Below, one piece after another: positions 18,184 to 25,827 of a stretch of 33,155 nt of DNA (positions within the stretch are counted from its first letter, which is position 1; every line of letters starts with the position of its first letter). A program made the translations under genes and the position numbers. The DNA is from Deinococcus frigens DSM 12807 (GTDB taxonomy: Bacteria; Deinococcota; Deinococci; Deinococcales; Deinococcaceae): the NCBI RefSeq assembly GCF_000701425.1, contig NZ_JNIW01000040.1:1-33155 (forward strand), read 5' to 3'. Under the pieces are notes generated by a model. The model did no database searches. It was not told the DNA's origin and saw only the letters and a program-made list of their open reading frames with translations.

Positions 18184-18963
18184 ATGATGGAGGGCATGAC
18201 CGCCACTGCCCCCCATCCCTTCACGCCCTCTACGTCCGGCAAGCTGCGGGTGGACATCTGGTCCGACATCGCCTGCCCGTGGTGCTATATCGGTAAGCGG
18301 CGTTTTGAGGCGGCGCTGCACGACTTCCCCCAGAGAGACGAGGTGGAAGTCGTGTGGCGCAGTTTCGAGCTTGATCCGGGCGCGCCCGTCAGCAACCCGC
18401 AGTCCATGCGCGACGTGCTGGCCCGCAAATATGGCCGCACCCCCGCCCAGGCGCAGGAGATGATGGACAGCATGACGGGGACGGCGGCGGGCGAGGGCCT
18501 GGACTACCACTTCGAGAACACGCGCCTGACCAACACCTTTCTGGCGCATCAACTGCTGCATCTGGCCGCCGAACACGGTCAGCAGGACGCCATGAAGGAA
18601 CGGCTGCTGCGCGCGTACATGTCCGAAGGCCAGAACGTGGGCGAGGTAGAGACGCTGGTAGCACTGGCGCAGGAAGTCGGTCTGGACAGCTCAGAAGTTC
18701 GCACCACGCTGGAAAGCGGCAGGTATGCCGATGAGGTGCGGCAGGACGAGGCGCAGGCCCAGGCCCTCGGCATCGGCGGCGTGCCCTTCTTTGTGCTGGG
18801 CGGCAAGTATGGCGTGAGTGGCGCGCAGGGTCCAGAGGTGCTGCGCGGCGCACTGGAACAGGTCTGGGCCGAGACAAATCCCATCCCCCTGACCCTGCTG
18901 GGCACGGCGAATGAGGCGGACGGCTGCGAGGACGGGCAGTGCGCGGTGCCGTCTCAGAAATAG
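18184..18963 (+). CDS. frnE: FrnE-type DsbA-family dithiol oxidoreductase
   Basis: The 259-residue thioredoxin-fold protein with an inserted helical domain starts IWSDIACPWCYIGKRRFEAA, with the active site C31-P-W-C34. GGVPFFVLGGKYGVSGAQ near residue 200 supplies the cis-proline region. The C-terminal tail has a second pair C248-x4-C253 (GCEDGQC). Deinococcus radiodurans FrnE is a cadmium-responsive disulfide isomerase with the same C-x2-C plus C-x4-C arrangement, in which the second pair tunes the first. No signal peptide is present, so it should act in the cytoplasm. ATGs at codons 1, 2 and 5 are possible starts; GGAGG lies too close to the last to help. Confidence 0.92.
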   Translation: MMEGMTATAPHPFTPSTSGKLRVDIWSDIACPWCYIGKRRFEAALHDFPQRDEVEVVWRSFELDPGAPVSNPQSMRDVLARKYGRTPAQAQEMMDSMTGTAAGEGLDYHFENTRLTNTFLAHQLLHLAAEHGQQDAMKERLLRAYMSEGQNVGEVETLVALAQEVGLDSSEVRTTLESGRYADEVRQDEAQAQALGIGGVPFFVLGGKYGVSGAQGPEVLRGALEQVWAETNPIPLTLLGTANEADGCEDGQCAVPSQK

Positions 18964-18995
18964 GCCCAGAACAGGCTGAGATTTTTGACCCTTGA

Positions 18996-19220
18996 TCAGG
19001 GCCGCACCAGCATGATTTGCCGCCTTGCCCGGCGGAAACCGAATTCGACGTAAAACGCTTCTTCCAGACACGCTGCACGGGGAACCATGAGCAGATCGCT
19101 CAGACAGACGGAGGCACTTTGCAGCGTCCACGTCTCGTTCCACGGCGTGGCGTTGAAGGTCAACGTGAACGCCTGCGCGGCGGCGCTCAGGTCTGCGGAT
19201 GTCAGCGGGCGAAGCTCCAT
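18996..19220 (-). pseudogene. GNAT acetyltransferase with internal deletion
   Basis: The frame opens with a typical GNAT N-terminus (MELRPLTSADLSAAAQAFTL, then NATPWNETWT) and ends with a typical GNAT C-terminus (EEAFYVEFGFRRARRQIMLV, then RP). The central part carrying the acetyl-CoA-binding R/Q-x-x-G-x-G/A loop is missing. The 74-residue product is about half the normal length and should be inactive. The join lies near MVPRAACLEEAF. The reading frame stays open, so this may be a recent in-frame deletion. TATTCT lies 6 bases before the ATG, so the promoter looks intact. Confidence 0.75.
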
Positions 19221-19226
19221 CCCACA

Positions 19227-19232
19227 AGAATA
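19227..19232 (-). promoter_or_regulatory. -10 element upstream of the GNAT remnant
   Basis: TATTCT on the minus strand is 6 bases before ATG 19218-19220, again the leaderless layout. Confidence 0.45.
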
Positions 19233-19297
19233 GGCGGAAACCCCGTAACAGGATTTCCGCTTGAGACAGCGCATTCGGTTCAGAGTTCAGGTCAGCC

Positions 19298-20317
19298 TCA
19301 GGCCGAGGCGGGTGGCTCCTGTGCGGGAGGCGCCTCTTTGGTCTTGATCAGGCTGACGATCACGCCGCCCGCCAGCAGGCTCAGGGTCACGCCCAGGCTG
19401 ATGGCCGGGTCCAGCTTGCCCCACAGTTGCGAGTAAAAGATCTTGAGGCCGATAAAGACCAGCACCAGCGACAGCGCGGGCTGGAGGTACTTGAAGCGGT
19501 GGACCATCGCCGCCAGCGCGAAATACAGCGCCCGCAACCCCAGGATGGCAAAGATGTTGGAGGTGTAGACGAGAAACGGGTCCTGCGTGATGGCGAAGAT
19601 GGCCGGGATCGAGTCCACCGCAAAGACCACGTCGGCGGTTTCCACCATGACCAGCGCCAGCAGCAGCGGCGTGGCGAAAGTTCGGATCTTGCCACCCACA
19701 TCCTTCTTGACGATGAAGCGCTCGCCGTGCAACTCATCGGTGATCCGCAGATGCTTTTTCATCCACACCAGCAGCTTGTTGCTGGAAAAATCATGCTCGG
19801 CGTCGCCGCCCCTGAGCATCTTGATGCCGGTGAACAGCAGGAACGCGCCGAAGATCCACAGCACCCAGTCGAACTGCGTGACCAGCGCGGTGCCCAGCCC
19901 GATCATAATAGCCCGCAACACGATCACGCCCAGGATGCCCCACAGCAGCACGCGCCGTTGCAATTTCAGGGGAATGGCGAAAAAGGCGAAGATCAGGCTG
20001 ATCACGAACACGTTGTCCAGCGCCAACGCCTTTTCCAGCGCGAAGCCGGTGTAAAAGGCCATGCCCGATTCGCGGCCCAGTGTGGCCCACACCCACGCCC
20101 CGTAGATCAGCGCGATGGCGATGTAAAAGGCCGACAGCCACAGGCTCTGGCGCACGCCCATCACGCCGTCGTTATCGGGGGCCAGTTTGGCCTTACGGCG
20201 TTTTTCCAGCACACCCAGGTCAAAGGCCAGCAGGGCGATCACCACCGCCAGGAACATCACCCACATCCACGCGGGTTTGCCCAGCCACTCGCTCGCCGTC
20301 AGAAAAGAAAGGTCCAT
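19298..20317 (-). CDS. TerC-family membrane protein (Alx/YkoY-like), Mn-controlled
   Basis: The 339-residue protein has about nine hydrophobic helices. The TerC signature blocks are ALEKALALDNVFVISLIFAF and VETADVVFAVDSIPAIFAIT, with the paired Asp/Glu residues thought to bind metal in the membrane, followed by YTSNIFAILGLRALYFALAA. TerC-family members of the Alx/YkoY type act in manganese export or in metal loading of exported enzymes. AAGGAG is 6 bases before the ATG at 20315-20317. A manganese riboswitch with terminator precedes it, so raised Mn2+ should switch it on. No ter-operon partners are nearby, so tellurite resistance is not implied. Confidence 0.93.
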   Translation of the reverse strand: MDLSFLTASEWLGKPAWMWVMFLAVVIALLAFDLGVLEKRRKAKLAPDNDGVMGVRQSLWLSAFYIAIALIYGAWVWATLGRESGMAFYTGFALEKALALDNVFVISLIFAFFAIPLKLQRRVLLWGILGVIVLRAIMIGLGTALVTQFDWVLWIFGAFLLFTGIKMLRGGDAEHDFSSNKLLVWMKKHLRITDELHGERFIVKKDVGGKIRTFATPLLLALVMVETADVVFAVDSIPAIFAITQDPFLVYTSNIFAILGLRALYFALAAMVHRFKYLQPALSLVLVFIGLKIFYSQLWGKLDPAISLGVTLSLLAGGVIVSLIKTKEAPPAQEPPASA

Positions 20318-20367
20318 TGTCGTCTCCTTGCAGCGAAGAGGCCCTTTGCAGGATTCCAGTCAGGGAT

Positions 20368-20399
20368 AAAAAAAGCCCGACACGTCTTCGCGTGCCGAG
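20368..20399 (-). terminator. Leader terminator controlled by the Mn riboswitch
   Basis: On the minus strand CTCGGCACG (20391-20399) pairs with CGTGTCGGG (20376-20384) around a 6-base loop, followed by C and seven T (20368-20374). The four outer bases of its first arm also belong to riboswitch helix P1, so the two structures exclude each other. Confidence 0.88.
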
Positions 20400-20486
20400 T
20401 CTTGCCGATTATGAAATGCACCGGGACCCTAGGCCCGTATTGACGACGCATTCCCCTGCCGTGTGCAGGTGGCTACTCCCTCGTTG
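20396..20486 (-). promoter_or_regulatory. yybP-ykoY manganese riboswitch
   Basis: On the minus strand the leader of the TerC gene carries the class signature: CGAG then GGAGTAGC (20472-20483), a helix CCTGCACACGGCAGG, GTCGTCAATACG (20436-20447), a second arm ending GTCCCGG, then GGCAAGA and CTCG (20396-20399). CGAG and CTCG close helix P1. Known members bind Mn2+ between the two conserved loops. Stabilised P1 would capture CTCG and block the following terminator, making this an on-switch. Confidence 0.88.
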
Positions 20487-20492
20487 ACCAGC

Positions 20493-20498
20493 AGTGTA
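20493..20498 (-). promoter_or_regulatory. Possible -10 of the TerC transcript
   Basis: TACACT on the minus strand would start transcription near 20486, at the 5' edge of the riboswitch. No clear -35 is seen at the right distance. Confidence 0.4.
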
Positions 20499-20619
20499 GC
20501 CGGGACCGGGACCGCGAGACCTTCACACATGTTTTATATGAGGTGTTGCGGCAGGCGTGGAACACGGGGAAGGCGGGAGGGAACACCTGAGCACGGTTCC
20601 CACCTGTCTGTTCAGGTTT

Positions 20620-21252
20620 TTACTGGCTGGTGATCGGCGTTTCCACATGCAAGATATAGCGCTGGAGCTTGACGGTCTCCAGGCTGCGGATATACGTTTT
20701 GCTGCCTCTGGGCAAGTACACATAATGCTCGGCGCGGGACCAGCCTGCGGCCAGCTTCCAGCTCTGCTGCATATCGGGGGGGGTGGTCTTGAAAATGGCC
20801 GTGAACGGCTGACTGGCGTAGGCCACACGGTCATGCGTCATTAGGTCCAGGGTCTCGCCATCGTCGCGGATGCCGTTGGCATTCTTGTCCTGCCACATGG
20901 TCCAGCGCAGAAAGCGCGCCATCGCGTCGCCGATACTGCCCTTCAGGCTGCCTTCCACGGTCCCGGCGGGCAACAGCAGTGACACGTCCTGCGCGTTTTT
21001 CTCCTCGGCCTGCCACCTGGCCGGATCGACTTCTGCGCTGGTGGCCCCGGCGGGCACGCTCACCTGGTACACGCCCGTGCCGTCCTCGGTCAGCAGGGAC
21101 AGGTAGGCGTTCGTGGGCGCAGCGGGAAAACGGACCTCCACACCAGTCGGCAGCGGCGGGCGGCCTCCATCAGGGGCGGCAGAGTTGCCAGCCGAGCAGG
21201 CTGCCAGCAGCAGGCCCAGCCCGGACAGGACGGTCAGGTTCAGACGCTTCAT
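20620..21252 (-). CDS. Lipoprotein with EF-hand-like loop (paralog B)
   Basis: The 210-residue protein begins with a lipoprotein signal (LGLLLAACSAG, lipidated Cys19), so it should be anchored outside the cytoplasmic membrane. No known domain was recognised. The middle has a beta-rich stretch (GVEVRFPAAPTNAYLSLL). The C-terminal half has the sequence WQDKNANGIRDDGE, whose loop D122-K-N124-A-N126-G-I-R-D130-D-G-E133 matches a 12-residue calcium-binding pattern. Residues 116-177 align with 148-208 of the upstream lipoprotein (shared THD, AAGWS, R-x-E-x-V). Its ATG overlaps the upstream stop as ATGA, so the two are coupled and probably work together. Confidence 0.8.
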   Translation of the reverse strand: MKRLNLTVLSGLGLLLAACSAGNSAAPDGGRPPLPTGVEVRFPAAPTNAYLSLLTEDGTGVYQVSVPAGATSAEVDPARWQAEEKNAQDVSLLLPAGTVEGSLKGSIGDAMARFLRWTMWQDKNANGIRDDGETLDLMTHDRVAYASQPFTAIFKTTPPDMQQSWKLAAGWSRAEHYVYLPRGSKTYIRSLETVKLQRYILHVETPITSQ

Positions 21253-22025
21253 TTCAGACCTCCCCGGTCCAGGTTATTTAGGCCCATCGAGATCAGTCGG
21301 TCCGTGTCCTCGTGCAGGCGGATGACCAGACCCTCGTCAGCGGCGGGCACACTGTTCATGGTCACGCGGTACTGGCCGGGCGTGGCGCTGGGCTGCAGCA
21401 CCTCGTGACGCACCAGACTCCAGCCAGCAGCGCGCCTGCCGTTCTCCACCGATTTACCGTCTGTGCTGCTGAAGCTGTATGCAAAGGCCGTATCGGCGTA
21501 GCTGTAGATGTCGTGGGTGGTGAACAGTTCCTCGCCGCTCTCGGGTTTGCGGTTCCCACTGGCGTCACGGAACAGCGTGAAATACACGTTGCAGGTTCTG
21601 GCAGTTTCAGGCGTGACCACCACGTTGTCCAGCCCCCTGGCCTCGCCAGTCTTGAAGGAGGTCAGGCAGGCGGCGTTCTTTCTGAGTGGCTCGAGCGCAA
21701 AGGAATCCAGCCGCAGGGTGCCGCCGTTGACAGTGCCGCCCGCGTTGGGACCTCCGGGATACGAGAAATTCCCGTCCCTGGTCAGATCGCCCGTGGTCAG
21801 CACCTGCACGTCCGCATTCTGCTGGGAACTGGAGCCATCCACGAAATAGATGGCGGCCAGCGTCAGGTCAGCGCTCTGGGCAGCGCTCTGAGCGGTGTCG
21901 GGAAAGCGGAAGTCCAGGGTGGTGGACGCATAGGGCGGCGGCGCGGGAGGACAGGCGGTCAGCAGCGTCATCGTCAGGGCGCTGCCCCCCACTGCCAGAA
22001 CAGTGTTTTTATGTGATTTTTTCAT
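21249..22025 (-). CDS. Lipoprotein (paralog A) of a tandem pair
   Basis: The 258-residue protein has a lipoprotein signal (ALTMTLLTACPPAPP, lipidated Cys25) followed by a Pro-rich spacer. A beta-rich region follows (STTLDFRFPDTAQSAAQSAD). The C-terminal domain is like that of the downstream protein: FRDASGNRKPESGEELFTTH, AYSFSSTDG, RRAAGWSLVRHEV. The calcium-loop positions are degenerate here (D-A-S-G-N-R-K). Two further cysteines (C120, C145) could form a disulfide. TACAAT is 9 bases before the ATG, so the leader is very short. I recognise no family; it may be a Deinococcus-restricted envelope protein. Confidence 0.8.
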   Translation of the reverse strand: MKKSHKNTVLAVGGSALTMTLLTACPPAPPPYASTTLDFRFPDTAQSAAQSADLTLAAIYFVDGSSSQQNADVQVLTTGDLTRDGNFSYPGGPNAGGTVNGGTLRLDSFALEPLRKNAACLTSFKTGEARGLDNVVVTPETARTCNVYFTLFRDASGNRKPESGEELFTTHDIYSYADTAFAYSFSSTDGKSVENGRRAAGWSLVRHEVLQPSATPGQYRVTMNSVPAADEGLVIRLHEDTDRLISMGLNNLDRGGLK

Positions 22026-22034
22026 GGCTCTTGT

Positions 22035-22040
22035 ATTGTA
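22035..22040 (-). promoter_or_regulatory. -10 element of the lipoprotein pair
   Basis: TACAAT on the minus strand is 9 bases before ATG 22023-22025, within GGTTACAAT. The transcript would have a leader of only a few bases. Confidence 0.5.
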
Positions 22041-22079
22041 ACCAGAATTGCCATCCAGCAGGTGACGGGGGCAATCCCA

Positions 22080-23075
22080 CTACGCCCTCCCCCGCCGTCC
22101 CGTCCGGCTCTGGATCACCACCACCAGCAGCAGGAAACCGCCACGAATCACGCTCTGCCAGTACGGTGACAAGGAGATGATGCCCTTGCCGTTCTCGAAA
22201 TTGAGGATGTTGAAGATCAGCCCCAGCAGCAGCGCGCCCACCAGCGTGGACCACACACTACCGGTGCCGCCCGTCAGCAGCGTACCGCCCACCACCACTG
22301 CCGCGATGGCCGACAGTTCCCAGCCCAGGCCCTCGGTGGGCTGCCCCGCGCCCAGTTGCGCGGCCAGGATCATCCCGGCCAGGCCCGCCAGCGCGCCGGA
22401 GAGCACGTAGACCCCCAGCAGCACGCGGCCCACGTTCAGGCCCATCAGTTTGCTGGCGTCCTCGCCGCCACCGATGGCCAGCGCATGCCGCCCGAACGGC
22501 GAGTACCGCAGCGCCACGCCGCCCACCACAAAGGCGATCAGCAAAATGACCCCCGGCACCGGCAGCCGCAGCAGATCGCCCTGTCCCAGCCAGGTCAGCG
22601 CCGTGTTGCCAGGGTCCAGGCCCACGCCGCCCTGGTTGCGCGCCAGCAGCAGCGCCACGCCCCGCGCCCCCAGCAACGTCGCCAGCGTGACGATGAACGG
22701 CTGGATGTTCAGCCGCGTGATGATCAGGCCATTGATCACGCCCACCAGCGCGCCCGCCGCCACTGCGCCCAGCACGGCCACCACCACACCATAAGGGCTG
22801 AGCAGCGCGGCCACCACGCTGGACAGCGCCACCACGCTGCCCACCGACAGATCAATCCCGCCGGTGATGATCACGAAGCACATGCCCAGCGAGATCAGCC
22901 CGAACATGGCGTTATAGCGCAGGAAGGTGGAAAAGTTGTACGCGCTGAGAAAGCCCTCGTAACGCAAAGACCCGAAAATGATCAGCAGGATGAAGGCGGC
23001 CAGCACGCCGTACTGCCCCAGCAGGCTCAGCAGGCGAGCGCGGCGGGGGTCACCGGTGAGATTGGTGTTCAGCAT
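22080..23075 (-). CDS. yjfF: Sugar ABC transporter permease (YjfF type)
   Basis: This 331-residue RbsC-family inner-membrane permease has many hydrophobic helices and the family signature VIITGGIDLSVGSVVALSSV, then INGLIITRLNIQPFIVTLAT and AVVVGGTLLTGGTGSVWSTL. It is the second of two permeases, fourth in an operon ordered binding protein, ATPase, permease, permease, as in the E. coli galactofuranose operon ytfQRT-yjfF. It starts one base after the previous stop, with GGAGGG 6 bases before its ATG. It should form the heteromeric channel with the YtfT-like permease. No terminator was identified in the 54 bases before the lipoprotein gene. Confidence 0.88.
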   Translation of the reverse strand: MLNTNLTGDPRRARLLSLLGQYGVLAAFILLIIFGSLRYEGFLSAYNFSTFLRYNAMFGLISLGMCFVIITGGIDLSVGSVVALSSVVAALLSPYGVVVAVLGAVAAGALVGVINGLIITRLNIQPFIVTLATLLGARGVALLLARNQGGVGLDPGNTALTWLGQGDLLRLPVPGVILLIAFVVGGVALRYSPFGRHALAIGGGEDASKLMGLNVGRVLLGVYVLSGALAGLAGMILAAQLGAGQPTEGLGWELSAIAAVVVGGTLLTGGTGSVWSTLVGALLLGLIFNILNFENGKGIISLSPYWQSVIRGGFLLLVVVIQSRTGRRGRA

Positions 23076-23076
23076 G

Positions 23077-24084
23077 CTATTCCCTCCGGCGGCGCTGTTG
23101 CAGGGCCACCGCGATGATGATGATGGCGGCCTTGACCACCAGCGCGGCGGCGTCCGGCACGCCCTTGGCCAGCAGCGTGAAGCGGATCAGTTGAATGATC
23201 AGCGCCCCGAACAGCGTACCCAGCACCTGCGCCCGCCCGCCCGCCAGCAGCGTGCCGCCCACCGCCACTGCCGCGATAGCGTCCAGCTCCATACCCTGCC
23301 CCACCTGATTGGCGTCGCTGCTGGAATTGATGGCGATCACGATTAGTCCGGCGATCCCGGCCAGCAACCCGCTGATGGCATACACCGCCACCTTGACGCG
23401 CGCCACCGGAATGCCCGACAGCCCCGCCGCCGTCTCGTTGCCGCCCACCGCCAGCACCGAACGCCCAAACACCGTGCGCCGCACCGCCCAGTACGTCAGC
23501 GCCACGATCACCAGCATCAGGATCACCTGAAAGGGAATCCCGAAGGGCCGTCCCAGTCCGATGTACGAGAATCCCGGCGTGCTGAAGCTCTGAAGCTGCC
23601 CGTTGGTAATCACCTGCGCGATGCCGCGTCCGGCGATATACAGGACCAGCGTGGCGACGATGGGCTGCAATTTCAGCCGCGTCACGAACAGGCCATTCAG
23701 CACCCCGAAGGCCCCCGCCACCAGCACCGGCACGACAAAGGCCAGTGCGATCCCCAGCCACTGCGCGCCAGCAAACACCGGATTCAAAAAGATCAGCGGG
23801 GCCAGCACGCCGCTGATGGCCATCAGCGATCCCACCGACAGATCCACGCCCCCGGTGGCGATCACCAGCGTCATGCCCATCGCCACGATAATGATCGTCG
23901 CCACCTGGGTCAGATTGACGTTGAGGGTCTGTACGCTTAAGAAATACGGCGTGAACAGCGCATTGAAAATCAGCAGCGCCAGCAGGATCAGGATGCTGGC
24001 CCGCACCTGTTTCAGGTCCGCCAGCAAGGTCTGCCAGCCGCCGCCGGAGCGTGCCTGGCGGGCGCTGGAGGCCGTGCCGCTCAC
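23077..24084 (-). CDS. ytfT: Sugar ABC transporter permease (YtfT type)
   Basis: This 335-residue permease of the ribose/galactofuranose class shows VIATGGVDLSVGSLMAISGV, FVTRLKLQPIVATLVLYIAG and AVAVGGTLLAGGRAQVLGTL. It has a short charged cytoplasmic N-terminus and ends QQRRRRE. The start is GTG 24082-24084, overlapping the ATPase stop as GTGA, so translation is coupled. It pairs with the YjfF-like permease encoded next. Together they should pass a pentose or furanose sugar delivered by the binding protein; the true substrate is not proven by sequence. Confidence 0.88.
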   Translation of the reverse strand: MSGTASSARQARSGGGWQTLLADLKQVRASILILLALLIFNALFTPYFLSVQTLNVNLTQVATIIIVAMGMTLVIATGGVDLSVGSLMAISGVLAPLIFLNPVFAGAQWLGIALAFVVPVLVAGAFGVLNGLFVTRLKLQPIVATLVLYIAGRGIAQVITNGQLQSFSTPGFSYIGLGRPFGIPFQVILMLVIVALTYWAVRRTVFGRSVLAVGGNETAAGLSGIPVARVKVAVYAISGLLAGIAGLIVIAINSSSDANQVGQGMELDAIAAVAVGGTLLAGGRAQVLGTLFGALIIQLIRFTLLAKGVPDAAALVVKAAIIIIAVALQQRRRRE

Positions 24085-25652
24085 GGACTGACCTGTGCGG
24101 GGATGTCTTGAGGCTCCAACCCCTGCGCCATCGCGTGCAACAGCTCCGGCTCGGTGATGCCGTCGCCCGACAACCGCGCCACCGAATGCCCGTCGCGCAG
24201 CACCGTGACCTCGTGGCAGCCCTCTATGAGTTCTTCCAACTCGCTGGAGATCATCAGCACGCCCAGACCGCCACGGGCCAGCTCGCCGATCAAGCGCTGA
24301 ATCTCGGCCTTCGCGCCCACGTCGATGCCGCGCGTGGGTTCGTCCAGAATCAGCAATCTGGGATCGGTGGCCAGCCAGCGGGCCAGCAACACCTTTTGCT
24401 GGTTGCCGCCCGACAGTTCGCGGATCGGCTGATCCGGGTCACTGGTCTTGATGCCCAGTTGCGCCACGAAGCGGTTCACGATCTCACTCTGGCGCACGGT
24501 GTCCACCACGCCCGCGCGCGCCAGACGCGGCAGGAGCGCCAGTGTGAGGTTCTCGCGCACGCTCAGTTCGGGAATGATGCCCTCGGCCTTGCGGTCCTCG
24601 CTGCAAAAGCCTAGGCCCGCATTGATGGCCTCGGCAGGCGTGCGGAAGTGGGCGGGCTGGCCGTCCAGCGTGACCTCGCCCGCGTCCGGCATATCTGCAC
24701 CGAAGATCACGCGCGCCAGTTCGCTGCGCCCTGATCCCAGCAATCCGGCCAGGCCCACCACCTCGCCCTGCCGGACGGCCACCGAAGCGCCAGTTAAACG
24801 CTGGCCCAGGCGAATCCCCTCAGCTTTCAGCAACGGCTCGCCCGCCTTGCCAGCGCCGGACTTCACGAAGCCGGTCTGCGCGCCCTCGTTCTTGATCTCG
24901 CGGCCCAGCATCTGCTCCACCAGTTGTAGGCGGCTGATGTCGGCCATATTTCCGGCGTACACTGTGCGCCCGTCGCGCATCACGGTAATGCGGTCACACA
25001 CGGCGTACAGCTCGTCCAGGCGGTGCGAGACGAAGATCACCGACACGCTTCGCTCCTTCAGGCCCCGGATCACGCCGAACAGCGTGTCCACCTCGCGCTC
25101 GTTGAGACTGCTGGTCGGCTCGTCCATGATCACCAGCCGGGCGTTGATGGACACCGCGCGGGCCAGCGCCACCATCTGCTGAATGGCCGTGCTGAACTCT
25201 CCCAGCGGTCTGGTCACGTCCAGCCCGATGCCCAGCTCTCTGAGCAGGCGATTGGCCTCGGCGTTCATGACGGGCCACTGGATCAGGCCCCAGCGTTTGG
25301 GTTCGCGCCCCAGAAAGATGTTCTCGGCCACCGTCCGCAGGGCGATCAGGTTGACCTCCTGGTAGATGGTGGCAATCCCGCCCTGCTGCGCGGCCAGCGG
25401 CGAGGTGAACTCCACCGGGCCGCCCGCAAAGGTGACGCTGCCGCCGTCTCGCCGGTACGCGCCGGTCAGCACCTTGATCATGGTGCTCTTGCCCGCGCCG
25501 TTCTGGCCGATCAGTGCATGGACCTCGCCCGGCGCAACCGTGAGCGAGGCGTCAGCAAGCGCCACGACGCCCGCAAAACTCTTTTGAATGTCCTGCATGT
25601 CGAGCAGGGGCGGCGGTGAAGCTGAGGGGGAGTGTGGGGCCGTCAAAAGCAT
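24081..25652 (-). CDS. ytfR: Sugar ABC transporter ATPase, two nucleotide domains (YtfR type)
   Basis: This protein of about 523 residues holds two fused ATPase domains, as in RbsA, MglA and YtfR. The first has Walker A GQNGAGKST, a weak signature (FSTAIQQMVALA) and Walker B VIMDEPTSSLNE. The second has the usual degenerate Walker A (GLLGSGRSE), a full signature LSGGNQQK and DEPTRGIDVG. It powers import through the two downstream permeases. The start is uncertain: ATG 25650-25652 lies one base from AAGGAG, whereas in-frame TTG 25644-25646 lies at the ideal 7 bases. An intrinsic terminator in the gap before it should make it less abundant than the binding protein. Confidence 0.93.
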   Translation of the reverse strand: MLLTAPHSPSASPPPLLDMQDIQKSFAGVVALADASLTVAPGEVHALIGQNGAGKSTMIKVLTGAYRRDGGSVTFAGGPVEFTSPLAAQQGGIATIYQEVNLIALRTVAENIFLGREPKRWGLIQWPVMNAEANRLLRELGIGLDVTRPLGEFSTAIQQMVALARAVSINARLVIMDEPTSSLNEREVDTLFGVIRGLKERSVSVIFVSHRLDELYAVCDRITVMRDGRTVYAGNMADISRLQLVEQMLGREIKNEGAQTGFVKSGAGKAGEPLLKAEGIRLGQRLTGASVAVRQGEVVGLAGLLGSGRSELARVIFGADMPDAGEVTLDGQPAHFRTPAEAINAGLGFCSEDRKAEGIIPELSVRENLTLALLPRLARAGVVDTVRQSEIVNRFVAQLGIKTSDPDQPIRELSGGNQQKVLLARWLATDPRLLILDEPTRGIDVGAKAEIQRLIGELARGGLGVLMISSELEELIEGCHEVTVLRDGHSVARLSGDGITEPELLHAMAQGLEPQDIPAQVSP

Positions 25653-25729
25653 TCTCCTTGGCGGTGGCTGATGGAAAGAGTACGCGTCGTTCGGGGTCAT
25701 TGTGCGCCCAGATTTGCCCTGTTCGGTCA

Positions 25730-25753
25730 GACCACCTCGGAGACCACCTCGGT
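25730..25753. repeat. 12-base direct repeat, two copies
   Basis: GACCACCTCGGA (25730-25741) is followed directly by GACCACCTCGGT. It lies just promoter-distal to the attenuator between the binding-protein and ATPase genes. Function unknown; possibly simple slippage. Confidence 0.6.
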
Positions 25754-25754
25754 C

Positions 25755-25787
25755 AAAAACCGCGCCACGCTTTGGGGCGTGACGCGG
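25755..25787 (-). terminator. Intercistronic attenuator after the binding-protein gene
   Basis: On the minus strand CCGCGTCACGC (25777-25787) pairs with GCGTGGCGCGG (25760-25770) around a 6-base loop, with one G-T pair, followed by five T. It lies between the sugar-binding-protein gene and its ATPase gene. Partial termination here would give the common excess of binding protein over the membrane complex. Confidence 0.85.
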
Positions 25788-25827
25788 CAGGGAGGCGAGG
25801 TCAATCAGGTGACGTTCCTGACTGGGG

